DNA of 64,000 nucleotides from assembly GCF_900094575.1 (NCBI RefSeq), contig NZ_FMAE01000003.1:434001-498000 (forward strand), in the 5' to 3' direction. Origin of the DNA: Bradyrhizobium yuanmingense (GTDB lineage: Bacteria > Pseudomonadota > Alphaproteobacteria > Rhizobiales > Xanthobacteraceae). Each line of letters begins with the position of its first letter. Within the stretch, counting starts at the first letter, position 1. The notes under the pieces are model-generated. The model did not search any database. It saw only the letters and a list, made by a program, of their open reading frames with translations, and was not told the DNA's origin. The position numbers were made by a program, and so were the translations under genes. Positions 38,002 through 46,712 of the stretch are shown here, one piece after another.

Positions 38002-38150
38002 CTTCACCCTCTCCCCTTGCGGGAGAGGGTGGCTCGCCGCATAGCGGCGAGACGGGTGAGGGGTCTCTCTCCTCACGAGCAGTCCGGCGAATGGATAGAA
38101 CCCCTCATCCGGCGCTTCGCGCCACCATCTCCCGCAAGGGGAGAAGGGAA
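38002..38150. repeat. Inverted repeat element, CTTCACCCTCTCCCCTTGCGG type
   Basis: About 150 bp. Left arm CCCTCTCCCCTTGCGGGAGA and right arm TCTCCCGCAAGGGGAGAAGG are near-perfect inverted copies. Internal stems include CTCGCCGCATAGCGGCGAG and ACCCCTCATCC/GGGTGAGGGGT. It lies between the convergent DUF1348 and amidotransferase genes. A different family from the CATTCCGGG repeats. Confidence 0.85.
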
Positions 38151-38175
38151 GACGAGTGCGTCTCGAGCTTCGTAG

Positions 38176-38883
38176 TCAGGTGCGCTTAGCCAGAAACCGC
38201 GTAATCGCCCCGCCGAGCTTCGCATTATCCATCGGCTCCGCCAGCGACGCCCTCGCCGTGGCAACGACATCCTCAGGTGCCTTGCCATCGCGCAGATCGC
38301 AGCACACTTGCGCGAACCCGACATCGAATTCCGGATGCGGCTGCACTGTCAGCGTTGCGCCATTGGCATAGAGCAGGCCGGCATGCGGGGTGAACTCGGA
38401 GGAGAGGATCGTCAGCGCCTCGCTTGGCGGCTCGATCACCTGGTCCTGATGCGAGGCGGCGACCGCGACCGCTTCACCGTCGATGAGGCCGTTCTCCGGC
38501 AGCACCTGATAGACATGCCGGCCGATGCCCCAGCCCTGTTCTGATTTGCGCACGGTGCCGCCGAGCGCCTGCGCGATCAGCTGGTGGCCGAAGCAGACAC
38601 CGACCATCGGTGTCTTGTTGGCGTAAGCCGTCCGCACGAAATCTTCCAGCGGCGCGATCCAGTCGAGCCCGTCATAGACCCCGGCCGCCGCGCCGGTAAT
38701 GAGGATGGCCTCGAGCTTGCTCGGATCGGGCAGCGCATCGCCGTTGGGAATGCTGACGACCTCGATCGTCGCGGCCGGCTCCTCGGCGCGGATCATGCGC
38801 GCGAACATGTCCGGAAACGAACCGTGGCGCTCGCGGTATTTTTGCGGCACCTCTCCGGTCTCGATGATGGTGATGCGTGCCAT
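38176..38883 (-). CDS. Class I glutamine amidotransferase (GMP synthase-like)
   Basis: 235 aa from ATG 38883, preceded by GGGAGG. Single-domain class I amidotransferase: nucleophile Cys97 in GVCFGHQL, and the His/Glu of the triad in QPHPEFD (about 188-193). No synthase domain is attached, so it could be a hydrolase or a catabolic gamma-glutamyl hydrolase of the PuuD/GMP-synthase-like type. It begins 28 bp after the LysR gene on the same strand, so it is probably cotranscribed with the regulator of the D-carbamoylase operon, suggesting a place in the same pathway. Confidence 0.87.
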   Translation of the reverse strand: MARITIIETGEVPQKYRERHGSFPDMFARMIRAEEPAATIEVVSIPNGDALPDPSKLEAILITGAAAGVYDGLDWIAPLEDFVRTAYANKTPMVGVCFGHQLIAQALGGTVRKSEQGWGIGRHVYQVLPENGLIDGEAVAVAASHQDQVIEPPSEALTILSSEFTPHAGLLYANGATLTVQPHPEFDVGFAQVCCDLRDGKAPEDVVATARASLAEPMDNAKLGGAITRFLAKRT

Positions 38884-38911
38884 GGGCCTCCCGGTCAAAA
38901 GGTTGCGAAGC

Positions 38912-39838
38912 TCAGCCGCTTTCTGCCCCATGTTGCTGGTGCGGCGCTGTGCGCTCGAGCAAAGCGCTCTCCTTGCGGATCTCGTTGAGAAAGGCCTTGG
39001 CCAGACGCGACAGCGGCTCGGCTTCAGACCATAGCATATAGGCGACCGCCTGCGTCGTCGGCGTGAACGGACGGACGACGAGGCCGCTGCCGCCGTTCTG
39101 CCGCGGCGAGAAAGGATCGACCACCGCCGCGCCGACGCCGGCGGCGGCCAGCACGCAGGCCGTGTTGCAGTAGCGCACCTCGACCGTCGGCCGGAACGGC
39201 GCGCCGGCGCGGGCAAAGCTGTCGCGCACGGCTTCGCCGAGCCGCGTGCCGCGTTCGAGCCCGATGAAGGGTAGGCCGGAGAGATCGGAAGCGGAGATCA
39301 TCGGCCGGTCGGCGAGTGGATGCTGTGGCGGCAGCACGCAGACCATCTCGCCGGTGTGCACCACCTCATGCGCGATCCCTGGATGATGCGTGAGGCCGAG
39401 CGCGAAGCCGAGTTCGGCGACGCGGCTCAGCACACCCTCGATGATGCCCTCATAGCGCCGTACATCGAAGAACACCCGCGTCTCCGGGCGGCGGCGCAGG
39501 AAGCCCGACAGCGCGGACGGAATGATGCTGTACGCGAGCGGCGGCGTCGCCACGATGGCGAGATGCCCGGACCGGTTCTCGCGCAAATCGCGCATGCGGT
39601 TCTCGAGCTTGGCGTGCAGCGCGAAGATCGCCTCGCTCTCCTTGTAGAGCGCCATCGCTTCGGCGGTCGGAAACAGCCGGTTGTTGACGCGCTCGAACAG
39701 CGCAAAGCCCGCCTGCGCCTCCATCGTCTTCAGCGCGTTGCTGACCGCCGGCTGCGACAGCGCCAGCTCGTCCGCCGCCGCCACCGTGGTGCGGTGGCGG
39801 ATCACGGCGCGAAGGATCTCGAGCTGACGCAGGTTCAT
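38912..39838 (-). CDS. LysR-type transcriptional regulator (D-carbamoylase operon)
   Basis: 308 aa from ATG 39838 (MNLRQLEILRAVIRHRTTVAAADELALSQPAVSNALKTME). An N-terminal winged helix-turn-helix (about 1-60) precedes an inducer-binding domain with PPLAYSIIPSALSGFLRRRPE and a C-terminal tail. It is divergent from the N-carbamoyl-D-amino acid hydrolase gene with 151 bp between, the standard arrangement for a LysR regulator controlling its neighbour. It likely activates the operon in response to the substrate. No T-N11-A box could be assigned with confidence. Confidence 0.92.
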   Translation of the reverse strand: MNLRQLEILRAVIRHRTTVAAADELALSQPAVSNALKTMEAQAGFALFERVNNRLFPTAEAMALYKESEAIFALHAKLENRMRDLRENRSGHLAIVATPPLAYSIIPSALSGFLRRRPETRVFFDVRRYEGIIEGVLSRVAELGFALGLTHHPGIAHEVVHTGEMVCVLPPQHPLADRPMISASDLSGLPFIGLERGTRLGEAVRDSFARAGAPFRPTVEVRYCNTACVLAAAGVGAAVVDPFSPRQNGGSGLVVRPFTPTTQAVAYMLWSEAEPLSRLAKAFLNEIRKESALLERTAPHQQHGAESG

Positions 39839-39989
39839 ATCACTGCCGATTATAGTCAGGGCCAAAACATCATAGCAACGCGAATTGATTTTGCAGCACC
39901 GCTCGCCCGTAATGGCAGCGGATTTGCACGTCGCATCAAAGGGTTCGTTCGCCCATTGAGGCAGCACTGCGCACAGATTGGAGGCAATC

Positions 39990-40946
39990 TTGGTTCGTGT
40001 CCTTCGCGCCGCAGCCGCTCAGATGGGGCCGACGCAAAAAGCCGATACGCGCGAACACACGTTGTCGCGGATGCTCGACATGCTGGAGGAGGCGGCCGGT
40101 CGGGGTGCGAGTCTTGTGGTGTTTCCGGAGCTCGCCTTCACCACCTTCTTCCCGCGCTGGCTGCTCGAAGGCGAGGCCCTCGACCGGTATTTCGAGCGCA
40201 GCATGCCGAACCCCGCGGTGGCAAAGCTATTCGATCGCGCACGTGCGCTGCGCGTCGGCTTCTATGTCGGCTATGCCGAGCTGACGCCGGAGGGGCGGCG
40301 CTACAATTGCTCCATCCTGGTCGATCGCGACGGCGAGGTTCTCGGCCGCTATCGCAAGGTGCATCTGCCGGGCTCGGTCGAGCCGCGTCCGGGCGCGCGC
40401 TACCAGCAACTCGAGAAGCGCTACTTCGAATATGGCGACCTCGGCTTTCCCGCCTTCCGCGCTGGCTCGTCCTGGGCCCATGCCATCATGGGCATGATGA
40501 TCTGCAATGATCGTCGCTGGCCGGAATCCTGGCGCGTGCTCGGTCTGCAAGGAGTCGAGCTCGTCTGCATCGGCTACAATTCGGCGGCCTACGATCCCAA
40601 CGGCGGCACGACCGAAGACGGAGCCTTGCGCACCTTCCACTCGACGCTGGTGACCCAGGCCAACGCCTACATGAACGCGACCTGGGCGATTTCGGTGGCG
40701 AAGGCGGGCGAGGAGGACGGCTCCGGCCTGATCGGCGGCTCCTGCATCGTTGATCCCAACGGCCGCATCGTCGCGCAGGCGCAGACGCTGGCCGACGAGG
40801 TGATCGTCGCCGACATCGATCTCGACCTCTGCCGCCAGGGCAAGGACAAGATGTTCAACTTCGCCGCCCACCGGCGGCCCGACCAATACAGGGTGATCAC
40901 CGAGCGTGCCGGAATCATCGAGCCGGCCGTTCTCGACGCGGATTGA
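39990..40946 (+). CDS. N-carbamoyl-D-amino acid hydrolase (D-carbamoylase, nitrilase superfamily)
   Basis: 318 aa from TTG 39990, with GGAGG five bases upstream. It hydrolyses N-carbamoyl-D-amino acids to D-amino acid, CO2 and ammonia. The Glu-Lys-Cys triad is Glu47 (VVFPELAFTTFFPRW), Lys123 (YRKVHLPG) and Cys172 (MMICNDRRWPE), at nearly the same positions as in the Agrobacterium enzyme. Other shared blocks are LEKRYFEYGDLGFP and the end segment FNFAAHRRPDQY. It is the first gene of an operon with transport genes and starts divergently from its LysR regulator. Confidence 0.9.
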   Translation: MVRVLRAAAAQMGPTQKADTREHTLSRMLDMLEEAAGRGASLVVFPELAFTTFFPRWLLEGEALDRYFERSMPNPAVAKLFDRARALRVGFYVGYAELTPEGRRYNCSILVDRDGEVLGRYRKVHLPGSVEPRPGARYQQLEKRYFEYGDLGFPAFRAGSSWAHAIMGMMICNDRRWPESWRVLGLQGVELVCIGYNSAAYDPNGGTTEDGALRTFHSTLVTQANAYMNATWAISVAKAGEEDGSGLIGGSCIVDPNGRIVAQAQTLADEVIVADIDLDLCRQGKDKMFNFAAHRRPDQYRVITERAGIIEPAVLDAD

Positions 40947-40983
40947 TCAACGGCCGGTCGCAGCATTGGCAAAAGGAGCTGAC

Positions 40984-41811
40984 ATGACACGCCTCTCGTA
41001 TTTGCTTGCCTGCGCAGCGCTGGCTGCGGTGACGTCGGCGCGAGCCGCCGAGCTGCCGGCGGAGATCAAGCAGGCTGGTACGCTGAAGCTCACGGTCAAT
41101 TCCACCTACGCGCCGATGGAATATCGCGACCCCGCAACCAACGAGCTGGTCGGGCTCGACATCGATCTGGCGAAGGAGCTCGCCAAGCGGCTCGGAGGGC
41201 TGAAGATCGTCTGGAGCGAGACGCCGTTCGCCGAGCTGATCCCTTCGCTCACGACCAAGCGGGCCGACTTCATCATTTCCGGCATCTCCGATCGTGCCTC
41301 GCGGCGCGAGACCGCCGACTTCGTCGATTACCTCGCAACCGGCCCGCAGTTCTTCGTGATGGCGGAGAGCGCGGTCAAGGACGCCACCGATCTCTGCGGC
41401 AAGAAGGTCGGCACCACCCGCAGCACCAGCTTCCCGGTCGAGATCGAGAAGTGGAGCAAGCAGAATTGCGAGCCGGCCGGCAAGCTCGCGATCCAGTACG
41501 TTCCGGGCGAGAATTCCATCGATGTCCGCAACCAGCTCAAGCAGGGCCGCATCGACGCCGCCGTGCAGGGTAGCGAGACGTTGCCTTATGCGCAGCAACA
41601 GGAGCCCGGCAAGTATCGCATCGTCGGCGAGCCCTTTGCCAGGGGCTATCAGGGCATCATGTTCCGCAAGGACGATGCCGCCTTGCGCGAAGTCGTGACC
41701 GAGAAACTCGCGGCGATGATCGCTGACGGCTCGTACAAGGCCATTCTCGACAAATGGGGCTTGGGGACCAATGCAGTCGCCCAGCCCATGCTGAACGCGG
41801 CGCCGCAATGA
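40984..41811 (+). CDS. ABC transporter substrate-binding protein, polar amino acid type (first copy)
   Basis: 275 aa from ATG 40984, with AAAAGGAGC upstream. A signal peptide (MTRLSYLLACAALAAVTSARA) precedes a family-3 binding protein (TLKLTVNSTYAPMEYRDPATNELVGLDIDLAKEL, then GKKVGTTRSTSF and QGRIDAAVQG). It should bind an amino acid or related polar compound in the periplasm. The stop overlaps the permease start (ATGA). A paralogous binding protein lies three genes downstream in the same operon. Confidence 0.93.
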   Translation: MTRLSYLLACAALAAVTSARAAELPAEIKQAGTLKLTVNSTYAPMEYRDPATNELVGLDIDLAKELAKRLGGLKIVWSETPFAELIPSLTTKRADFIISGISDRASRRETADFVDYLATGPQFFVMAESAVKDATDLCGKKVGTTRSTSFPVEIEKWSKQNCEPAGKLAIQYVPGENSIDVRNQLKQGRIDAAVQGSETLPYAQQQEPGKYRIVGEPFARGYQGIMFRKDDAALREVVTEKLAAMIADGSYKAILDKWGLGTNAVAQPMLNAAPQ

Positions 41812-42665
41812 AGCAGGCGCCGGCACTCGCGCAAGGATTTCCCGATCTGTCGGGCATGCGGATCGCGCGCGAGCCGCACTGGTTTCGCTGGATCAGCGCG
41901 GCCCTGATCGTCCTCGTGCTGGCGGCGATCGCGCGCGCCTTTGCGAACGGCCAGATCGAATGGTCCTATGTCAGCCGCTTCCTGACCGCAAAGGTCATCC
42001 TCGAAGGCATCGTCAACACCATGGTGATGGCGGTGCTGGCGATGATGCTCGGCATCTTCCTTGGCATCGTCGTCGCGATCATGCGGCTGTCGCCCAATCC
42101 GGTGCTGAAGTCGGTCGCCGCCGGCTACACCTGGCTGTTCCGCGGCACGCCACTGATCCTGCAGCTGCTGTTGTGGTTCAATCTCGCGCTGGTGTTTCCG
42201 ACCATCGGCATCCCCGGCCTGTGGTCCGCGCGCGCCGTCGACGTCATGACGCCGTTCCTTGCCGCGCTGCTCGGGCTCGGCATCAACCAGGGCGCCTACA
42301 CCTCCGAAGTGATGCGCGCCGGCATGCTGTCGGTCGATATCGGGCAATATGAGGCGGCGCAGGCGATCGGTATGGGACGGCTGCGCGCGCTGCGCCGCAT
42401 CGTGCTGCCGCAGGCGATGCGCGTGGTGATCCCGCCGCTCGGCAACGAGTTCATCGGCATGGTGAAGGCGACCTCGCTCGCCAGCGTGATCCAGTATCCG
42501 GAGCTGCTGCACAATGCCGAGAACATTTACTACGCCAACTCCCGCGTCATCGAGCTGCTGATCGTCGCCGGGCTCTGGTACCTGCTCGCGGTCTCGATCC
42601 TGACACCGCTCCAGATGTTGCTCGAACGCCGCTTTGCACGCGGCACATTGCGGCTGGCGCGATGA
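41808..42665 (+). CDS. ABC transporter permease, polar amino acid type
   Basis: 285 aa from ATG 41808. Membrane helices begin at about residue 28, with a cytoplasmic lead of about 27 residues ([12 protein letters not shown]). The permease motifs [35 protein letters not shown] and the EAA loop ([34 protein letters not shown]) mark the His/Glu/polar-amino-acid class. Only one permease gene is present, so a homodimer is expected. It overlaps the genes on both sides by four bases. Confidence 0.94.
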   Translation: MKQAPALAQGFPDLSGMRIAREPHWFRWISAALIVLVLAAIARAFANGQIEWSYVSRFLTAKVILEGIVNTMVMAVLAMMLGIFLGIVVAIMRLSPNPVLKSVAAGYTWLFRGTPLILQLLLWFNLALVFPTIGIPGLWSARAVDVMTPFLAALLGLGINQGAYTSEVMRAGMLSVDIGQYEAAQAIGMGRLRALRRIVLPQAMRVVIPPLGNEFIGMVKATSLASVIQYPELLHNAENIYYANSRVIELLIVAGLWYLLAVSILTPLQMLLERRFARGTLRLAR

Positions 42666-43426
42666 CAAAGCCGCTCGTCGCGATCCGCTCCGTAGCCAAG
42701 AACTTTGGAGAGTTTCGGGCTCTCAAGAACGTCTCGCTCGACGTCTGGCCCGGCGAGGTGATGTGCCTGATCGGCGCCTCCGGCTCCGGCAAGACCACGC
42801 TGCTCCGCTGCATCAATCAGCTCGCCACGATCGATGCCGGCGGCATCTGGCTCGACGGCGAACTGCTCGGAGTGCGCGAGCAAGGCGGGAAACTCCATCG
42901 CCTGAGCGAGCGCGAAATCGGGCGGCAGCGGCTCAAGACCGGCATGGTATTCCAGCGCTTCAACCTGTTTCCGCACAAGACCGCGCTGGAGAACATCACG
43001 GAAGGCCCGACCCAGGTGCAGGGGCGCAAGCCGGATGAGGTGCGCGCCGAGGCGACCGAGCTGCTTCGGCGCGTCGGATTGTCGGCCAAGGCCGACTGGT
43101 ATCCGGCGCAGCTCTCCGGCGGCCAGCAGCAGCGCGTCGCGATCGCGCGGGCGCTCGCCATGAAGCCGATGCTGATGTTGTTCGACGAGCCCACCAGCGC
43201 ACTCGATCCCGAGCTGGTCGGCGAGGTGCTCGCGGTCATGAAGGAGCTGGCGCGAAGCGGCATGACCATGATGGTGGTGACGCACGAGCTCGGCTTCGCC
43301 CGCGAGGTCGCCGACCGCGTCGTCTACATGGATAAGGGCGCGATCGTCGAGCAGGGCCGCGCCTCCGACGTGTTGGGCGCGCCGCGCGAGGAGCGCACCA
43401 AGGCATTTCTTTCGGCAGTGATCTGA
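42662..43426 (+). CDS. ABC transporter ATP-binding protein, polar amino acid type
   Basis: 254 aa. Walker [10 protein letters not shown] at 38-46, signature LSGGQQQR, Walker [17 protein letters not shown] and switch His in [17 protein letters not shown]. It powers the transporter with the upstream permease and either binding protein. The insert [23 protein letters not shown] before the Q-loop is usual for the HisP/GlnQ branch. The start overlaps the permease stop (ATGA). Confidence 0.95.
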   Translation: MTKPLVAIRSVAKNFGEFRALKNVSLDVWPGEVMCLIGASGSGKTTLLRCINQLATIDAGGIWLDGELLGVREQGGKLHRLSEREIGRQRLKTGMVFQRFNLFPHKTALENITEGPTQVQGRKPDEVRAEATELLRRVGLSAKADWYPAQLSGGQQQRVAIARALAMKPMLMLFDEPTSALDPELVGEVLAVMKELARSGMTMMVVTHELGFAREVADRVVYMDKGAIVEQGRASDVLGAPREERTKAFLSAVI

Positions 43427-43442
43427 CATTGGGGGTATGGCG

Positions 43443-44258
43443 ATGAAGAGATTCTTGCTTGCGTCGGCGTTCCTGGGCGCCATGAGCGTGTCGGCAATGG
43501 CGGCCGAACTGCCGCCTGAGATCGCAAAGCGCGGCAGCATCAAGGTCGCGGTGGTGCCGAACTATCCGCCGATGGAGTTCCGCGATCCCGCCACCAACGC
43601 GCTCTCCGGCTTCGACGTCGATCTTGGCGAGGCGATCGGCCGCAAGCTCGGCGTCAAGATCGAATGGACCGAGACCAGCTTTGCCGAGTTCATGCCCTCG
43701 ATCTCGACGGGGCGGGTGGATGCGATCCTGTCCGGTTTCACCGACTATGCGAGCCGGCACGAGGTCGCGACCTTCGTCGATTATTTGCGCAGCGGCCCGC
43801 AGTTCTTCGTGCAGGCGTCACGCAAGGCGGAATTCAAGGATGCGACGTCGCTGTGCGGCAAGAAGGTCGGCGCCAGCCGACGCACCATGTTCCCGGCCCA
43901 GATTGCGGCGTGGAGCGAGAAGAACTGCGGCAGCTCTCCGATCCAGGTCGTCGGCACCGACGGCTCGGCCGACGCGCGCACTCAGCTGCGGCAAGGCCGC
44001 ATCGATGCCGCCGCCCAGGGCAACGAGACGCTGCCCTACATCATGGACCTCGAGCCCAACACCTATGCGACCGTGGGCGAGCCCATCGCACAGCAATTCA
44101 CCGGCATTGCTCTGCCGGTGAAGGAGAAGGCATTGCAGCAGGCAATGCTGGAAGCCGTCGATGCGCTGATCGCGGACGGCACCTACAAGACGCTGCTGGC
44201 AAAGTGGAAATTGAGCGACAACGCAATCGAGAAGGCGACCATCAATGCTGGACAGTAA
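43443..44258 (+). CDS. ABC transporter substrate-binding protein, polar amino acid type (second copy)
   Basis: 271 aa from ATG 43443; the ATG six bases earlier (43437) is too close to the GGGGG ribosome site. A signal peptide (MKRFLLASAFLGAMSVSAMA) precedes a binding protein clearly paralogous to the first copy: both share YxPMExRDPATNxLxG, SFAE/PFAE, a VDYLxxGPQFFV block and an LCGKKVG block. The two probably widen the substrate range of one permease/ATPase. The final 14 bases overlap the deacetylase gene. Confidence 0.92.
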   Translation: MKRFLLASAFLGAMSVSAMAAELPPEIAKRGSIKVAVVPNYPPMEFRDPATNALSGFDVDLGEAIGRKLGVKIEWTETSFAEFMPSISTGRVDAILSGFTDYASRHEVATFVDYLRSGPQFFVQASRKAEFKDATSLCGKKVGASRRTMFPAQIAAWSEKNCGSSPIQVVGTDGSADARTQLRQGRIDAAAQGNETLPYIMDLEPNTYATVGEPIAQQFTGIALPVKEKALQQAMLEAVDALIADGTYKTLLAKWKLSDNAIEKATINAGQ

Positions 44259-45129
44259 GGCACTCCAGAGCATCCCGCTCGTTCCGGCCAACACCGCGGA
44301 TCCCGCGCCCGACTATCCCTGGCCGAAGCCGTACACATCCGCGATGTTCCTGTCGTTCGACGTGGACGCCGAGAGTGCCTGGACCAGCAAGGACGCGGTG
44401 CATGCGCAGCGGCTCATCACCATGAGCTATGGCGGCTATGAGGTGCGCGTCGGCACGCCGAAGCTTTTGGAGCTGCTCGACCAGCTCGATCTCAAGGCGA
44501 CGTTCTTCGTCACGGGGTGGTCGGTCGACGCGCATCCGGCGATGGCAGAGTCCATCCTCAAGGCCGGTCACGAGATCGGCCATCACGGCTATCACCATCT
44601 CTTGCCCGATCCCGGCGATCCATGGATCGAGGAGGAGCTGGAGCGCGGCTTCGAGGCTTTGAAGCGTCGGCTCGGCGTCAAGCCGACCGGCTATCGCGCG
44701 CCCTATGGCGAGTTCACGGAGGAGCTGCGCGTCGCGCTGGTGCGGCACGGCATCGTCTACACGTCCTCGTTCCGCGACGACGTCAGGCCCTATCGCCATC
44801 GCCTCGCCGACGGCAAGTCCGGCACGATCGAACTGCCGGTCACCGCGAGCTATGACGACTGGATGCACGGCCTGTCGGCGCGCTTCAGTCCGCGCTCGGT
44901 CTTCCCCAAGGAGCACGTGCTCTCGATGTGGAAGGACGAACTCGACGAAGTCCGCGACTGGGGCGCGATGGTGACGACGGTGCTGCATCCGCAATGCAGC
45001 GGCCGCCCGATGCGGCTGCGGCTGCTGCGCGAGTTCCTGACCTACGCGAAGTCGTGCCCGGATGTCTGGATCACCACCGGCGAGAACATCGCGAAAAACT
45101 TCCTGCGTCACGAAGCCGGTAACCGATAA
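44245..45129 (+). CDS. CE4 polysaccharide deacetylase family protein (HpPgdA/PuuE-like)
   Basis: 294 aa, no signal peptide, so cytoplasmic. NodB-type metal motifs: SFDVDAES (about 36-43), GHEIGHHGYHH (about 108-118) and TGYRAPYGE (about 147-155). Lack of an export signal and placement inside a catabolic operon argue against cell-wall work and for the HpPgdA/allantoinase PuuE-like subgroup, which acts on small amides or cyclic ureides. A cyclic amide hydrolase would fit with the D-carbamoylase, but that is inference. Its stop overlaps the next start as TAATG. Confidence 0.87.
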   Translation: MLDSKALQSIPLVPANTADPAPDYPWPKPYTSAMFLSFDVDAESAWTSKDAVHAQRLITMSYGGYEVRVGTPKLLELLDQLDLKATFFVTGWSVDAHPAMAESILKAGHEIGHHGYHHLLPDPGDPWIEEELERGFEALKRRLGVKPTGYRAPYGEFTEELRVALVRHGIVYTSSFRDDVRPYRHRLADGKSGTIELPVTASYDDWMHGLSARFSPRSVFPKEHVLSMWKDELDEVRDWGAMVTTVLHPQCSGRPMRLRLLREFLTYAKSCPDVWITTGENIAKNFLRHEAGNR

Positions 45130-46712
45130 TGTCCATCTCCCGCCGTTCGCTCCTCAAGGCTGGCGCGGCGCTGCCGGCGCTGTCGTTGCCGGGCATCGTC
45201 CGCGCTGAATCGCAATCCACGCTGCGCTTCATCCCCGTCATCGATCTCGCCTTCGTCGATCCCATCTATTCGACCGCGCAGGTGTCGCGAAACCACGGCT
45301 TCATGGTCTACGACACGCTGTACGGCATGAGCTCCTCGCTCCAGGTCTCGCCGCAGATGCTGTCGGGCCACGCCATCTCCGCCGACCAGCTGCAGTGGGA
45401 CCTCACGCTTCGCGACGGCCTGTTCTGGCACGATGGCGAACGCGTGCTGGCGCGCGATTGCGTCGCCAGCATCCGTCGCTGGGCCGCGCGCGACGGCTTT
45501 GGCGGCGAGCTGATGGAGGCGACCGCCGAGCTCTCGGCTGCCGACGACCGCACCATCCGCTTTCGTCTGAAGCGTCCTTTTCCGCTGCTGCCGCAGGCGC
45601 TCGGCAAGGCCGCGATCAATGCCTGCTTCATGATGCCGGAGCGGCTGGCGAGCCAGGATCCGTTCAAGCCGCTCACCGAGGTGATCGGCAGCGGCCCGTT
45701 CCGCTATCTCGCCGACGAGCGCGTACAGGGCGCGCGCAACGCCTATGGCAAATTCGAGCGCTACCAGCCGCGCACCGACGGCAAGCCGGATTGGACCGCG
45801 GGGCCGAAGATCGTGCACTACGATCGCGTGGTCTGGACCACGACGCCCGATGCCGGCACCGGCGTCGCCGCGCTGCAGACCGGCGAGCAGGATTGGCAGG
45901 AGACCACGCCGCACGATCTCTTGCCGGTGATCAAGACCGCCGGCGACATCGAGACGCGCGTCCTCGATCCCCGCGGCTACGCCTGCATGCTGCGGCTCAA
46001 CCACCTGCAGCCGCCGTTCGACAATCCCGCCATCCGCCGCGCGCTGCTGGGCGCGATCGACCAGTCTGCGTTCATGACCGCTGTCGCCGGCACCGATCCG
46101 GCGTTCCAGGTCTCACCGATCGGCTATTTCGCGCCCGGCACGCCGATGGCGAGCGAGGTCGGGCTCGACGTGTTCCGCGGCCCGCGCGACTACGCCAAGG
46201 TGAAGGCCGACCTGAAAGCCGCCGGCTATAACGGCGAGAAGATCGTGCTGCTCGTTCCGACCAACTCGCTGGCGCAGAAGCCGCTCGGCGAGATCGCGGT
46301 GGATTCGTTGCGCAAGGCCGGCATGAACGTCGAATATGCCGGCCTCGATTTCGCCGTGGTGCTGCAGCGCCAGCTGAAGAAGGATCCGCTGCCGCAGGGC
46401 GGCTGGAGCGCCGCGGTCGGCAATTGGCAGGGCATCGACTGGCTCAACCCGGCCGGCAACACCAACATTCGCGGCGAAGGCAAGGTTGCCGGCTGGTATG
46501 CGAGCGAGAAGATGGGACCCTTGCGCAGCCAATGGCTGGCGGCCTCCGAACTCGCCGAACAGCAGCGCATCTGCCGCGAAGTCCAGAGGGTGGCGTTCGA
46601 GGAAATCCCCTATATTCCGATCGGCCTGTACAAGCAGCCGACGGCCTACCGCAAGGCCATCACCGGCATTCTCGACGGCACCGCCGTTTTCTGGAACGTA
46701 CGCCCCGCATGA
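45129..46712 (+). CDS. Tat-exported ABC substrate-binding protein, family 5 (peptide/opine type)
   Basis: 527 aa. The twin-arginine signal is MSISRRSLLKAGAALPALSLPGIVRA. The SBP_bac_5 fold is clear: VSPQMLSGHAISADQLQWDLTLRDGLFWHDGERVLARDCVASI, ADDRTIRFRLKRPFP and YLADERVQGARN. Family 5 proteins bind oligopeptides, opines, nickel or heme for Dpp/Opp transporters, yet no matching permease is in this operon. It may feed a transporter encoded elsewhere. The stop overlaps the amidohydrolase start (ATGA). Confidence 0.92.
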   Translation: MSISRRSLLKAGAALPALSLPGIVRAESQSTLRFIPVIDLAFVDPIYSTAQVSRNHGFMVYDTLYGMSSSLQVSPQMLSGHAISADQLQWDLTLRDGLFWHDGERVLARDCVASIRRWAARDGFGGELMEATAELSAADDRTIRFRLKRPFPLLPQALGKAAINACFMMPERLASQDPFKPLTEVIGSGPFRYLADERVQGARNAYGKFERYQPRTDGKPDWTAGPKIVHYDRVVWTTTPDAGTGVAALQTGEQDWQETTPHDLLPVIKTAGDIETRVLDPRGYACMLRLNHLQPPFDNPAIRRALLGAIDQSAFMTAVAGTDPAFQVSPIGYFAPGTPMASEVGLDVFRGPRDYAKVKADLKAAGYNGEKIVLLVPTNSLAQKPLGEIAVDSLRKAGMNVEYAGLDFAVVLQRQLKKDPLPQGGWSAAVGNWQGIDWLNPAGNTNIRGEGKVAGWYASEKMGPLRSQWLAASELAEQQRICREVQRVAFEEIPYIPIGLYKQPTAYRKAITGILDGTAVFWNVRPA

